This document shows, one piece after another, positions 8,386-16,372 of a stretch of 64,000 bases of DNA; positions within the stretch are counted from its first letter, which is position 1, and the number at the start of each line of letters is the position of its first letter. The stretch is from Lachnoclostridium sp. UBA5725 (lineage in GTDB: Bacteria; Bacillota; Clostridia; Lachnospirales; Lachnospiraceae). The DNA is taken from NCBI GenBank assembly GCA_002419585.1, contig DIGJ01000023.1:1-64000 (forward strand), given 5' to 3'. Made by a program: the position numbers and the translations under genes. The notes under the pieces are model-generated. The model saw only the letters and a program-made list of their open reading frames with translations. It did not search any database and had not been told where the DNA came from.

Positions 8386-9270
8386 ATGGATAATAAACAT
8401 AAACACATTAAAACGGTAACACTTGCCTATTTCTCAGGAACTGGATGTACAAAGGCAGTAGCTGATTGCTTCGAAAAAGAATTATTGGAACAAAAGTTAC
8501 AGGTGAATAAAATCAATATTGCAACTGATGACACATATCATGACAAAAAAACGGATTTGCTTATTATTTTATCGCCCGTGTATGCGTTTCAATTGGCAGC
8601 AATCGTTGAAAAGTGGACAAAGAATCTGCCTAAAACAAATGGAACATATGCTGCAGTCATTTCTGTCTCTGGTGGGGGAGAAGTCTCCCCAAATACTGCA
8701 TGTAGAATAAAATGTAAACACCTTTTGAAAAGAAAAGGTTATGATTTGATCTATGAAAAAATGATGGTGATGCCATCTAATTTTGCGATTCAAGCTAGGA
8801 AACAGTTGAATTTCGATTTAATAAATATATTACCTCAAAAGGTCAACAAAATAATTTCTGATATTATGTCAGGAAAGAAAAACCTTTTAAAACCTAAATT
8901 ACAGGATAGGCTATTTTCAACTTTGGGAAAAGCAGAGCATTTTGGAGCGAGCATATTTGGATTATCCATCCATCCATCTAGGGATTGCAATCAATGTGGA
9001 AAATGTGTTCGGAATTGTCCTAAAAAGAACATTCAAATGAAAAATGGAAGTCCTAAGTTTGGCTTTCATTGCTTATGGTGTATGAAATGCATCTACTATT
9101 GTCCTCGTAAAGCACTCTCTCCTAGAATACTGAAATTTTCTGTATTAAAAAATGGATTTGATATGAATCATATGATCAAACGTAGTAGTAAGAAAATAGC
9201 TAATTCAAAAAAAGGATATTCAAAGAACGTTCTTTGCCAGGGGGCAATTGATTATTTACAAGAGAAGTGA
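8386..9270 (+). CDS. EFR1-type flavodoxin-ferredoxin electron carrier
   Basis: The N-terminal domain is flavodoxin-like (VTLAYFSGTGCTKAVADCF, with the FMN phosphate loop SGTGCT, and LSPVYAFQLAA). The C-terminal part has two [4Fe-4S] motifs, CNQCGKCVRNCPKKN (about 201-215) and CLWCMKCIYYCPRKA (about 229-243). This arrangement is the EFR1 family of anaerobes, thought to shuttle electrons between ferredoxin and flavin. I place the start at ATG 8386 because GGGGGG at 8371-8376 is well spaced for it; an in-frame GTG at 8347 would add 13 residues. Cytoplasmic. Partner enzyme unknown. Confidence 0.88.
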   Translation: MDNKHKHIKTVTLAYFSGTGCTKAVADCFEKELLEQKLQVNKINIATDDTYHDKKTDLLIILSPVYAFQLAAIVEKWTKNLPKTNGTYAAVISVSGGGEVSPNTACRIKCKHLLKRKGYDLIYEKMMVMPSNFAIQARKQLNFDLINILPQKVNKIISDIMSGKKNLLKPKLQDRLFSTLGKAEHFGASIFGLSIHPSRDCNQCGKCVRNCPKKNIQMKNGSPKFGFHCLWCMKCIYYCPRKALSPRILKFSVLKNGFDMNHMIKRSSKKIANSKKGYSKNVLCQGAIDYLQEK

Positions 9271-9284
9271 GAAATAAAATTAGA

Positions 9285-9332
9285 AAGGATTTACTTAAAT
9301 GCACATATTAAATGCAAAATAAGTAAATCCTT
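9285..9332. other. Perfect 13-bp stem-loop after the EFR1 gene
   Basis: AAGGATTTACTTA (9285-9297) is perfectly complementary to TAAGTAAATCCTT (9320-9332), with a 22-nt loop that repeats ATGCA. It lies 15 bp behind the stop codon. There is no U-tract, so it is either a 3'-end stabiliser/factor-dependent terminator or part of another structure. Confidence 0.5.
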
Positions 9333-9352
9333 ATCTAATATAAAACCTTGCT

Positions 9353-9390
9353 GGCTTATAAGACTTAAGAACAACTAAGTCCTATAAGCC
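9353..9390 (-). terminator. Long hairpin directly behind the 27-residue ORF
   Basis: GGCTTATAGGACTTA and TAAGTCTTATAAGCC (minus strand) pair over about 15 bp around a short loop, starting right at the stop codon of the 9391-9474 ORF. The downstream T-content is modest (GGTTTTAT). It probably ends or protects the small transcript. Confidence 0.55.
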
Positions 9391-9474
9391 TTACGTGTCA
9401 ATCGGCTCATCTCCAACAACATTGCCTTCGTTAGCCTCTGAGGATTGAATGATTTGGTTACTTTGATTTGTCAT
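9391..9474 (-). CDS. 27-residue peptide, unknown
   Basis: An ATG at 9474 has an excellent ribosome site (GGAGGAGGAAACCACG) and encodes MTNQSNQIIQSSEANEGNVV plus seven more residues, ending TAA at 9391. The peptide is hydrophilic, rich in Asn/Gln/Ser at the start and acidic at the end, with no Cys and no membrane segment. A strong hairpin follows the stop codon at once. No biosynthetic or export genes adjoin, so a modified-peptide precursor is not supported. It may be a real small protein of the cold-shock/HMA neighbourhood. Confidence 0.5.
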   Translation of the reverse strand: MTNQSNQIIQSSEANEGNVVGDEPIDT

Positions 9475-9560
9475 CGTGGTTTCCTCCTCCATTCAGTTTG
9501 GTTTTACATTTGTAGTATGTGTAGGATATAGAGAATTAATACACGAATTATAGATTTTTT

Positions 9561-9770
9561 TTACCGGTTTTCTATTTTGCAGCCAACATTTTCAATGCAA
9601 GATTTAATTGTACTTTCATCAGTTTCTTCATTGTATCCGACTTCAATCGTATCGCGTCCGCCGTCAATATTAACCATAGATATGCCGTCGATTTTTGTTA
9701 ATGCATTTTTTAACTGAGTTTTAATCTCAGTATTTTGTAGTCCTGATATATTATAGTGGATTTTGTTCAT
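9561..9770 (-). CDS. HMA-fold protein lacking the CxxC metal site
   Basis: A 69-residue protein with the ferredoxin-like fold pattern of heavy-metal-associated domains: HYNISGLQNTEIKTQLKNAL, then IDGISMVNID, then ESTIKSCIENVGCKIE. The usual GMxCxxC loop is replaced by GLQNTEI, so classical Cu(I)/Zn binding is not expected. Two Cys near the C-terminus remain. It lies between the 27-residue peptide and the cold-shock gene, all on the minus strand. Function unknown. Confidence 0.65.
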   Translation of the reverse strand: MNKIHYNISGLQNTEIKTQLKNALTKIDGISMVNIDGGRDTIEVGYNEETDESTIKSCIENVGCKIENR

Positions 9771-9793
9771 AAGCGACTCCTTAAGAATTTGAA

Positions 9794-10003
9794 TTATATT
9801 TTATGGACATTTAAAGCACTTAAGCCTTTATCATCTTGTCTCACGTCAAAATTGACAGTCTCACCCTCATGTAAATCTTTTTTATGCGTCTTTTCTTTTA
9901 CTTGTGAGTGATGTACGAAAACATCCTGACCATCCATGGCTGAAATAAAGCCATAGCCTCTTTCATTATCAAACCATTTAACTACACCAGTATAATTGGC
10001 CAT
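9794..10003 (-). CDS. Cold-shock protein, CspA family
   Basis: A 69-residue single-stranded nucleic-acid-binding protein that melts RNA structure. It has the core VKWFDNERGYGFI containing RNP1 (KGYGFI-type) and QDVFVHHSQV containing RNP2. The length is typical. AAGGAGGTTTTAC precedes the ATG (minus strand). It is the upstream gene of a minus-strand group with the HMA-like gene 23 bp behind it, so the two may be cotranscribed. Confidence 0.97.
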   Translation of the reverse strand: MANYTGVVKWFDNERGYGFISAMDGQDVFVHHSQVKEKTHKKDLHEGETVNFDVRQDDKGLSALNVHKI

Positions 10004-10172
10004 GTAAAACCTCCTTGCAAATCAACAATTTATTAATAATTTCAAAGATAGTGTTACCTTAGATGCGAATATTAATGCAATTTACATACAAATTAACAAT
10101 GCTAATTACATGCAAATTTACATGAACGGATTCATGAAAATTGAAAATTTCATTGAAAAATCCATTTTTTTA

Positions 10173-10203
10173 TTGACTATCACGCGCCGTGATAGTATAT
10201 GAT
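10173..10203 (+). promoter_or_regulatory. MerR-type promoter with operator in a 19-bp spacer
   Basis: TTGACT (10173-10178) and TATGAT (10198-10203) are separated by 19 bp, the over-long spacing characteristic of MerR-family promoters. A palindrome ACTATCACG-CG-CCGTGATAGT overlaps the -35 box and fills the spacer. The regulator encoded 77 bp downstream probably binds here and twists the DNA to activate its own transcription. Confidence 0.8.
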
Positions 10204-10279
10204 TAGGGAAAAGATAAGCTACAAGTATTAGCCGGCAATATTTATTAGCTTTCTTTCGTACAAAAAGGAGTGAATTATT

Positions 10280-11149
10280 ATGAAAACAGTAAAGCAGGTA
10301 GCACAGTTATCAGGAATAAGTGTACGAACATTACAGTATTACGATGAGATTGGTGTATTTAAACCTACAAAATTGAGTGATTCTGGTTATCGCTTATATG
10401 ACGATGAAGCGCTAAAAGAACTGCAGCAAATTCTTTTTTTTAAAGAACTAGATTTTCAACTAAGCGATATTAAGAGGATCATGGAAGATCCTAAGTTTGA
10501 TAAAATGAATGCTTTCAAAAAACAAAAAGAGCTTATAAGGGCAAAGCATGATAGGCTTAATGGTTTATTGGGTTTGTTGGACAAATTAGAAAAAGGAGAA
10601 ACATGTATGAGTTTTAAAGAATTTGATATGAGTGATTATATTTCCCAGTTGGGAAAATTTAGAGAAGAAAATACGGATGTAGTGATAAAAAATTGGGGAA
10701 GTATAGAAGCTTTCGATGATTTTGTAAATATGGTGAAAGATAAAGAATCCGATATAGCCAAAATGGCAATTAAGCAATATGGAAGTATTGAAAAATACAC
10801 AGAAGCAATGAAAGATAATTTGGAGCATTTTACTGATCGTATGGAAAAAATGAAGGACGCAAAAGAAATAAACGAGGCGAATCTAGACAGAAGCAAAGCC
10901 CTTACTAAAGAATTGGTATTGGACCTTACAGTGGATGTTGAATCGCCTAAAATACAAAATATAATTCACGAATTAGTGCAAATTAGTGAAGATATAACGC
11001 AAGGGATCGATATGGGAGAAAACTTTTGGGATATGGTAATTGATGGATACTTTCATGAAGCAAATATTATTGCAGTAAATGATAAGTTGTATGGGGAGGG
11101 GGCATCCGATTTTATGGGAAGAGCTTATAAATACTATTTTAAAAAATGA
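10280..11149 (+). CDS. MerR-family regulator with TipAS drug-sensing domain
   Basis: Residues 1-70 are the MerR winged helix (VKQVAQLSGISVRTLQYYDEIG, then GYRLYDDEAL). A coiled-coil dimer helix spans about 75-115. Residues about 150-289 match the TipAS domain, a helical globin-like pocket that in TipA binds thiopeptide antibiotics (SDIAKMAIKQYGS..., HEANIIAVNDKLYGEGASDFMGRAYKYY). The strong ribosome site AAAAAGGAG precedes the ATG. The operator in its promoter indicates autoregulation. A ligand and further targets cannot be read from the sequence. Confidence 0.93.
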   Translation: MKTVKQVAQLSGISVRTLQYYDEIGVFKPTKLSDSGYRLYDDEALKELQQILFFKELDFQLSDIKRIMEDPKFDKMNAFKKQKELIRAKHDRLNGLLGLLDKLEKGETCMSFKEFDMSDYISQLGKFREENTDVVIKNWGSIEAFDDFVNMVKDKESDIAKMAIKQYGSIEKYTEAMKDNLEHFTDRMEKMKDAKEINEANLDRSKALTKELVLDLTVDVESPKIQNIIHELVQISEDITQGIDMGENFWDMVIDGYFHEANIIAVNDKLYGEGASDFMGRAYKYYFKK

Positions 11150-11322
11150 AATGGTTAATGAATGTGTTCAGGACTTGTTGACGCATGGGGTGCAATTTGG
11201 CTTTAGAAAGAGGAGTTAATGGAAGTGCATTAGTTATTACGTAAACTGTTATAGTCTACCGATTGATACAAGCGGCATAGACTATAACCAAATTAGATTT
11301 ATTTTTAAGGGGGAGTGTTCTT

Positions 11323-11880
11323 ATGAAAAAGTTGTGTATTTTATTATTTATTATGTTATTTTTGTTTACACTGATAGGCTGTTCAAATGCTGACAAAAAA
11401 CAAATTGAAAAAACTGACACAAAAAAGATCGAAACAAACAATGATGAAACAAAAACAACAGAAACAAAAACAACAGAAACAAAAACAGAATCCTTAGTAG
11501 GATATATGGTGATAAAAGATAACACAGTATATTTTGATGAGGTTGAAATTGTTGAAACGGAAGATAAAGAAAGAGTAGAAGAGCTTGGTCTAAGTGATAC
11601 AGATATGCCAAATGGATATATAATTATTAATCAAAGCCAAGAGGAAGCTACTTTTGATTTGTCAGATGAAGTCGTATATACGTTTACCGATATGGCACTT
11701 TATTTTGTAACAGAGCCGGATGGGAAGAGACAGTACACGACAACAAAGAAGGAAGAATTTCTAAAACATTTAGGGAAGTTAAATACGTTTCCACTTTCAG
11801 AGCAGAAGATACCATACTTTGTTCAAGTGCAAGATGGAAAAATTATCAGTATTACCGAAGAATTTTTGTATACAGTTTGA
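11323..11880 (+). CDS. Putative lipoprotein, unknown function
   Basis: A 185-residue protein with a lipoprotein signal: basic start MKKLC, hydrophobic core, and lipobox LIGC with the acylated Cys at about residue 20. A low-complexity Lys/Thr/Glu linker (about 23-56, repeated TETKT) leads to a compact domain of about 125 residues with VGYMVIKDNTVYFDEVEIV. It is expected to be anchored outside the cytoplasmic membrane. The domain is not recognised. The ribosome site is AAGGGGGAG. Confidence 0.75.
   Translation: MKKLCILLFIMLFLFTLIGCSNADKKQIEKTDTKKIETNNDETKTTETKTTETKTESLVGYMVIKDNTVYFDEVEIVETEDKERVEELGLSDTDMPNGYIIINQSQEEATFDLSDEVVYTFTDMALYFVTEPDGKRQYTTTKKEEFLKHLGKLNTFPLSEQKIPYFVQVQDGKIISITEEFLYTV
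11446..11488 (+). repeat. 15-bp tandem repeat coding for the lipoprotein linker
   Basis: GAAACAAAAACAACA occurs at 11446-11460 and 11461-11475, followed by a third partial copy to 11488. It encodes repeated ETKTT. The unit is a multiple of three, so copy-number change would lengthen or shorten the linker without frameshift. Confidence 0.8.
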
Positions 11881-11926
11881 CAGCCATCTGTCTACTTTTG
11901 TTACAAATGGTACAGGAATATGAAAG

Positions 11927-11977
11927 AAGGTATGTATTTCCATTTAATTTAAACGGAAATACATACCTTAATTTTTT
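11927..11977. terminator. Terminator after the lipoprotein gene
   Basis: AAGGTATGTATTTCC pairs perfectly with GGAAATACATACCTT over 15 bp, followed by AATTTTTT. The rest of 11881-12203 (323 bp) shows no gene apart from the promoter at 12140. Confidence 0.85.
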
Positions 11978-12139
11978 GGCTGTTAGTAACTGCGACGGCA
12001 CTACAAATAATACATGAGAGTAAGGATAGCATATAGATGTATGCATTAAGACATAAGGAGGGGGTAGTGCTAATATCTATAAAATGCGGTGTTTTAAGCA
12101 CATGGCTTACCAGTCGAGTTCAAAAACAGGGTCATTTTA

Positions 12140-12171
12140 TTGACATTGTATAATGCTGCGAGTAGTATAAT
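12140..12171 (+). promoter_or_regulatory. Promoter of the HTH-membrane protein/serine hydrolase pair
   Basis: TTGACA (12140-12145) is followed after 17 bp by TAGTAT (12163-12168); TATAAT at 12166-12171 would give 20 bp. It drives the gene at 12204. Confidence 0.65.
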
Positions 12172-12203
12172 TTGTGAAAACAAGGTACTGAAAGGGGAAT
12201 AAG

Positions 12204-13244
12204 ATGAATGATAAAAAGAAATTCGGAGAGTTCATTACACAAAAACGGAAAGAAGCGGGGCTAACACAGAAAAGTTTCGCAGAAAAGATATTCGTTACCG
12301 AATCAGCGGTTTCGAAATGGGAGAGGGGAATTTCATTTCCTGATATTTCATTAATAAGGGATATTTGTGAGACGCTAGGAATTAATGAACATGAACTGCT
12401 TACTGCCAGTGAAGATTTAGAAAGTAGAAATACGGAACGACTCGCCAGAAAATACGTAAAAATGGTAGAGAGGTACAAATTCACGCTAATCTTTCTATAT
12501 GGAATATCTTTAGTGGCAAGCTTGATTTGCAATCTAGCTATTTCACATACACTATCGTGGTTTTTTATCGTACTGACATCAGAATTGGTTGCATTTTCTT
12601 TGACACTTCTACCGATTCTATTGACTAAAAACAGGGGGATTATTACACTTGCAAGCTTTTTTAGCACAACGATTTTGCTCTTATTGACCTGCGATATCTA
12701 TACGCATGGTGACTGGTTTTTTGTGGCATCAGCATCCACGCTGTTTGGAATGACACTGGTCTTTCTACCGTTTGTATTAGAGAGAATAGGACTTCCTGAG
12801 TTTGCGTCAAACAACAAAGCTTTGATATGCTTTATTGTGGATACGATATTACTTTTTTTGCTACTCTTCGTATGTGATCTATTTATCAATGGAGGTTGGT
12901 TTTTAACTATTGCAGTTCCGATAGCATTCTTTAGTCTGATTTTGCCATGGAGTATGATGTTTATCATCCGATATACTGGAATGAATGGCTTTTTAAAGAC
13001 CGCTGCTAGCATTGCTGTGATGGCTATATTTATATTTTTTGAGAATGGCATAATTAATGCTATATTGGGAGAAGAAAGTTTCGCATTAGGCTTTCAATTT
13101 GATTTTAGTCAGTGGAACAACCAATATATCAGTGAAAATATTAATATGATTCTCTTTCTATGGCTGATTCTAATGTCTGTGATTTTTGCAATTGCAGGAA
13201 TCGTAAAATCTTTGCGAGGCGTTAAGGAGATTCAAGAGCAATAG
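12204..13244 (+). CDS. XRE-type HTH protein with multi-span membrane domain
   Basis: Residues 5-65 are a helix-turn-helix of the Cro/CI type (FGEFITQKRKEAGLTQKSFAEK, SAVSKWERGISFPD). After a short linker come about eight hydrophobic segments (from about residue 93 to 335). It is thus a membrane-tethered DNA-binding protein, possibly sensing the envelope. It probably forms an operon with the secreted serine hydrolase that starts 38 bp behind it, whose expression it may control. The ligand is unknown. The ATG at 12204 has AAGGGGAATAAG. Confidence 0.8.
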   Translation: MNDKKKFGEFITQKRKEAGLTQKSFAEKIFVTESAVSKWERGISFPDISLIRDICETLGINEHELLTASEDLESRNTERLARKYVKMVERYKFTLIFLYGISLVASLICNLAISHTLSWFFIVLTSELVAFSLTLLPILLTKNRGIITLASFFSTTILLLLTCDIYTHGDWFFVASASTLFGMTLVFLPFVLERIGLPEFASNNKALICFIVDTILLFLLLFVCDLFINGGWFLTIAVPIAFFSLILPWSMMFIIRYTGMNGFLKTAASIAVMAIFIFFENGIINAILGEESFALGFQFDFSQWNNQYISENINMILFLWLILMSVIFAIAGIVKSLRGVKEIQEQ

Positions 13245-13282
13245 ATAAAAATGTGGGTAAGCAGATCAGAAGGAGAATTATA

Positions 13283-14656
13283 TTGAGAAAAACTAGTTCT
13301 TTATTTGTAATAGCTATGGCAGCAGTGATCGCGTTTGGTAATAAAACAAGCGCTTTTGCTGCGGAGGAAAATAGAGTATATGATGCAATTGATCAGTATT
13401 TACAAAAGGAAGCCAACGAGGCACACCTTCCGGGAATGTCCGTTGTGATTGTTGACAAGGATAACGTGCTTTTTTCAAATACATATGGCGATTGCAACAG
13501 TGTGGATGCTCCGTTCATCATTGGCTCAAATAGCAAATCTTTTACTGCGGCTGCTATCATGCAGCTGGTTGAGCAAGATAAGATAGACTTGGATGTACCG
13601 ATAGCAAAGTATTTACCAAAATCCAGTGAGGGAGATAAAATAACCATCAAGCAATTGTTAAATCATACAAGTGGAATTCGTACGTATGATACGCTGGATA
13701 ATTATAAAGTTTCCACCAACCAGGGAACATATGAATATGCCAATGCCAATTATGGTTTGCTCGGACAGATTATTGAGACGGTATCGGAAGTGTCTTATTG
13801 TGATTATGTGAAAACACATATTTTTGACCCGTTGAAAATGAAACATACCTTTACTTCCTTGAATGAGGCGAAACGAAATGGCTTGATCGCTGGATATAGA
13901 AATTATTTCGGGAGCATGATTCCTGAGGAGTTACCTTATCCTGAGGAAAGTAGTAAAGGCTGGATATCGATTCCTGCGGGATATATCATTTCCAGCGCCT
14001 CTGACATGGGCAAATACTTGCAGTTTTATATGAATGGAGGAGAAGGTATCCTGCAACCGGAGAGTATTCATGCTATGTTCTATGACGATGTGAAAGTATC
14101 GGAGGATCGCTCATATGGGTATGGATGGGGATTGATGGATAATTACCCAGAACCGGTGGTCTCTCACGGTGGACTTGTGGAAAACTATATCACACATATG
14201 TTTATTCTGCCTGAAAGTGGAATTGCAGGGGTAATACTAATCAATAACAATGACTATCTTGTTGCGAATGAAATGACGGGGACTATTTTATACGGTGTAT
14301 TAGCAATGCTTTTTGGAGATGAACCGACCTATATTAATGAATCATCGTATATGATGAAGCATCTGGTTCTTGATGGACTATATCTGGTCATTGTGCTTTT
14401 GTGTATTATGCCGTTGTTGCTATTTGGTAAATGGAAGAAACGGTTGAATAGCAGAAATAAAGCGAAGTTTATCCTAGGCTTTGCTTTGTTCCACATAATG
14501 CTTCCAACATTGTTACTTTTTGTACCCAAAATACTTGGGACGCCAATGTGCGTGGTGGAAGCCTTTGTACCGGATTTCTATTATGTTTTAGTCGGAAGTG
14601 CTTTTGTAGCATATGGTACTGGGATACTAAAAATCTTATGTTTATCTAGAAAATAA
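13283..14656 (+). CDS. Beta-lactamase-family serine hydrolase, membrane-anchored
   Basis: The protein has an N-terminal signal peptide ending near AFAAEE, then a class C beta-lactamase/PBP4*-type catalytic domain with SxxK in GSNSKSFTAAA, YxN in EYANANYG and HGG in VSHGGLVEN, and finally three C-terminal hydrophobic segments. The active site faces outside the membrane. Likely roles are D-amino-peptidase/esterase action on cell-wall material. I choose the TTG at 13283 because AAGGAG lies 7 nt upstream; a GTG at 13253 would add 10 charged residues and has no ribosome site. Follows the HTH-membrane gene by 38 bp. Confidence 0.85.
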   Translation: MRKTSSLFVIAMAAVIAFGNKTSAFAAEENRVYDAIDQYLQKEANEAHLPGMSVVIVDKDNVLFSNTYGDCNSVDAPFIIGSNSKSFTAAAIMQLVEQDKIDLDVPIAKYLPKSSEGDKITIKQLLNHTSGIRTYDTLDNYKVSTNQGTYEYANANYGLLGQIIETVSEVSYCDYVKTHIFDPLKMKHTFTSLNEAKRNGLIAGYRNYFGSMIPEELPYPEESSKGWISIPAGYIISSASDMGKYLQFYMNGGEGILQPESIHAMFYDDVKVSEDRSYGYGWGLMDNYPEPVVSHGGLVENYITHMFILPESGIAGVILINNNDYLVANEMTGTILYGVLAMLFGDEPTYINESSYMMKHLVLDGLYLVIVLLCIMPLLLFGKWKKRLNSRNKAKFILGFALFHIMLPTLLLFVPKILGTPMCVVEAFVPDFYYVLVGSAFVAYGTGILKILCLSRK

Positions 14657-14708
14657 AAAATAATAACTGTAAGTATAGAATCTTTTTGTATAGAATGATT
14701 TTTATAGA

Positions 14709-14736
14709 TGAGCCAAGCAAACCTATGCTTGGCTCA
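14709..14736 (+). terminator. Hairpin after the serine hydrolase gene
   Basis: TGAGCCAAGC and GCTTGGCTCA form a 10-bp GC-containing stem with an 8-nt loop; the T-tract is weak (TTCTA). Confidence 0.6.
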
Positions 14737-14845
14737 TTCTACGACGGAACATAAATTCTCGCTTGATTTGACAATGTAGTACTACGATGGTATAATACCG
14801 AAGTGGAACTAAAATGAATCGATATAGTATGAAAGAAGGTTTATT

Positions 14846-14983
14846 ATGAAACAGTGGAAGAAAGTAGTACTCATAACGGTATTAATAATGCTTGCTATAG
14901 TTTGGTTACTTATTGTAAGTGATGTATGGGAATGGTGGCATTGGGAAGATTGGATGGAACATATAAGAAATAATCATTTGTAA
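14846..14983 (+). CDS. 45-residue single-span membrane protein
   Basis: ATG 14846, preceded by AAGAAGG, encodes MKQWKKVVLITVLIMLAIVW followed by LLIVSD and a Trp/acid-rich tail (VWEWWHWEDWMEH). One transmembrane helix (about 7-25) with a short outside tail is expected. It ends one base before the GTG of the next ORF and 24 bp before the preferred ATG, so it is likely in one operon with the methyltransferase and MarR genes. No family recognised. Confidence 0.55.
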   Translation: MKQWKKVVLITVLIMLAIVWLLIVSDVWEWWHWEDWMEHIRNNHL

Positions 14984-15007
14984 GTGTCAAGGTTAGGGGG
15001 CAGACTT

Positions 15008-15640
15008 ATGCTTAAATATGAAGAGGTACTTCATTTTGATGAACAATATAAGAAATTACAGGAAAGCCATTTGATACGGAATAGCTGGATCATTCTAAGT
15101 AGTACGGTGTGCTATATAATGATATATCTACTTTTAAAATTTACAATTACATATGTTCCTGATATTTATGCCTGGAACCATGCAAAAACTTGGTTTACAT
15201 TTAGAAATCTAAAGTTTATTAAAATGGATGCAATCTATTTTTTTATAGGACTTCTTATGGTATATTATGGTTCGATTCGATTATTTAATATTACAATTCA
15301 AAACCATAGTGTGAAAAATGAAAATGACGATATACCTAACAGCCTATTGAAGGATGGCTATTATGCTTCCGTGCGTCATCCCATGTACGGAACATTTGTT
15401 ATTTTGTATATTGGAATTTTGTTTTCACTACGTTCACTTGATGGGATTGTATTGGCTTTGTTAATGATAGTGGGACAGTATGTTAATGCGATTATTGAGG
15501 AAAAGAGAATATTACAACCGGTGTTTTGCGAAGAATATCAACGTTACAGTAGACAGGTGAAGGGAGTTCTTTTGAAAAAAACACAAATAATTGCTTTGAC
15601 AATTGTAATGATTTTTTGTATTGTTGGGTTTATAGGTTGA
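15008..15640 (+). CDS. Isoprenylcysteine methyltransferase-like integral membrane protein
   Basis: The protein has about five membrane helices and the ICMT/PEMT-type SAM-binding signature: DGYYASVRHPMYGTFV followed by EEKRILQPVFCEEYQRYSRQV. Members methylate lipids or small hydrophobic molecules in the membrane. I place the start at ATG 15008 (TTAGGGGG 6 nt upstream) rather than at GTG 14984. The gene sits between a small membrane protein and a MarR regulator, which probably controls it. Confidence 0.8.
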   Translation: MLKYEEVLHFDEQYKKLQESHLIRNSWIILSSTVCYIMIYLLLKFTITYVPDIYAWNHAKTWFTFRNLKFIKMDAIYFFIGLLMVYYGSIRLFNITIQNHSVKNENDDIPNSLLKDGYYASVRHPMYGTFVILYIGILFSLRSLDGIVLALLMIVGQYVNAIIEEKRILQPVFCEEYQRYSRQVKGVLLKKTQIIALTIVMIFCIVGFIG

Positions 15641-15664
15641 AATATTTAGGGAAGGGATTATTAT

Positions 15665-16129
15665 TTGCAGGGAAAAAAGATGGGTAATATGGCATTTAAT
15701 CAGCAAGTACAAGCGTTTGGAGCATTATGGCATCAGTTGTTAATGTTAGATCAAAAGAAGGATTTCCAACAAAAATTTCCTAACTTTTTGAAATTGACAA
15801 CGAATGAAATTAGTGTAATAAATATTGTTTCAGAAAATCCGGATATTATTTTAAAAAGTATATGTGAAAAGCTTGATTTACCAAAAAGTACACTTACAAA
15901 TACGATTAACCGGCTAGAAGAGAAAGAATATCTTTTTCGTACAATCACAAAAAGGGACTTAAGATCATATGGACTTTCTTTAACGCAGAAGGGTATTCAG
16001 GCACAAAAAGAACATATCGAGTATGAGAAACAGGTGTTTGGAAAAATATTAGTAACGCTAGAACCTGGAGAAAGAACGGAATTATTAATGCTATTGAAGA
16101 AGATAACAAAGAATTTAGTGGTAGAATAA
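15665..16129 (+). CDS. MarR-family transcriptional regulator
   Basis: A winged-helix protein of about 150 residues: LTTNEISVINIVSENPDIILKSICEKLDLPKSTLTNTINRLEEKEYLF, then RDLRSYGLSLTQKG (the wing), then a dimerisation helix. The TTG at 15665 has AGGGAAGGGATT at good distance; ATG 15680 is the alternative. It is likely cotranscribed with the methyltransferase gene 24 bp upstream and may repress that operon. Confidence 0.9.
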   Translation: MQGKKMGNMAFNQQVQAFGALWHQLLMLDQKKDFQQKFPNFLKLTTNEISVINIVSENPDIILKSICEKLDLPKSTLTNTINRLEEKEYLFRTITKRDLRSYGLSLTQKGIQAQKEHIEYEKQVFGKILVTLEPGERTELLMLLKKITKNLVVE

Positions 16130-16151
16130 TTATTCTATCGGCTATAAAACA

Positions 16152-16188
16152 TAACCTCTCAGGATGTCCCTTGAGAGGTTTGTTTTTG
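16152..16188 (+). terminator. Terminator of the MarR operon
   Basis: AACCTCTCA pairs with TGAGAGGTT (16153-16161 with 16172-16180), followed by TGTTTTTGC. Confidence 0.85.
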
Positions 16189-16240
16189 CTAATTAATATT
16201 AAGTATTACATTAATGTTGCCGATATATAAATTGCTAAGG

Positions 16241-16290
16241 AAAGCATTTTGTTCAAAGGATTTGACCTATGAATAAAATGCTTTTTTATT
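16241..16290 (+). terminator. Second terminator-like hairpin
   Basis: AAAGCATTTT (16241-16250) pairs with AAAATGCTTT (16275-16284) around a 24-nt loop, followed by TTTTATTTT. It could be a tandem terminator or a leader element of the gene at 16373. Confidence 0.6.
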
Positions 16291-16372
16291 TTCGCTTGGA
16301 CTCCTAGTGAGAAAGCGGAATGGTTCTGACTGATCGAAGAGCCATAACATACAATATAATAGTAGGGGGAAT

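Noticed and set aside
9391..9474. 27-residue ORF as a modified-peptide (RiPP) precursor
   Set aside because: No radical SAM, cyclase, protease or exporter gene adjoins and the peptide lacks Cys and a recognisable leader motif.
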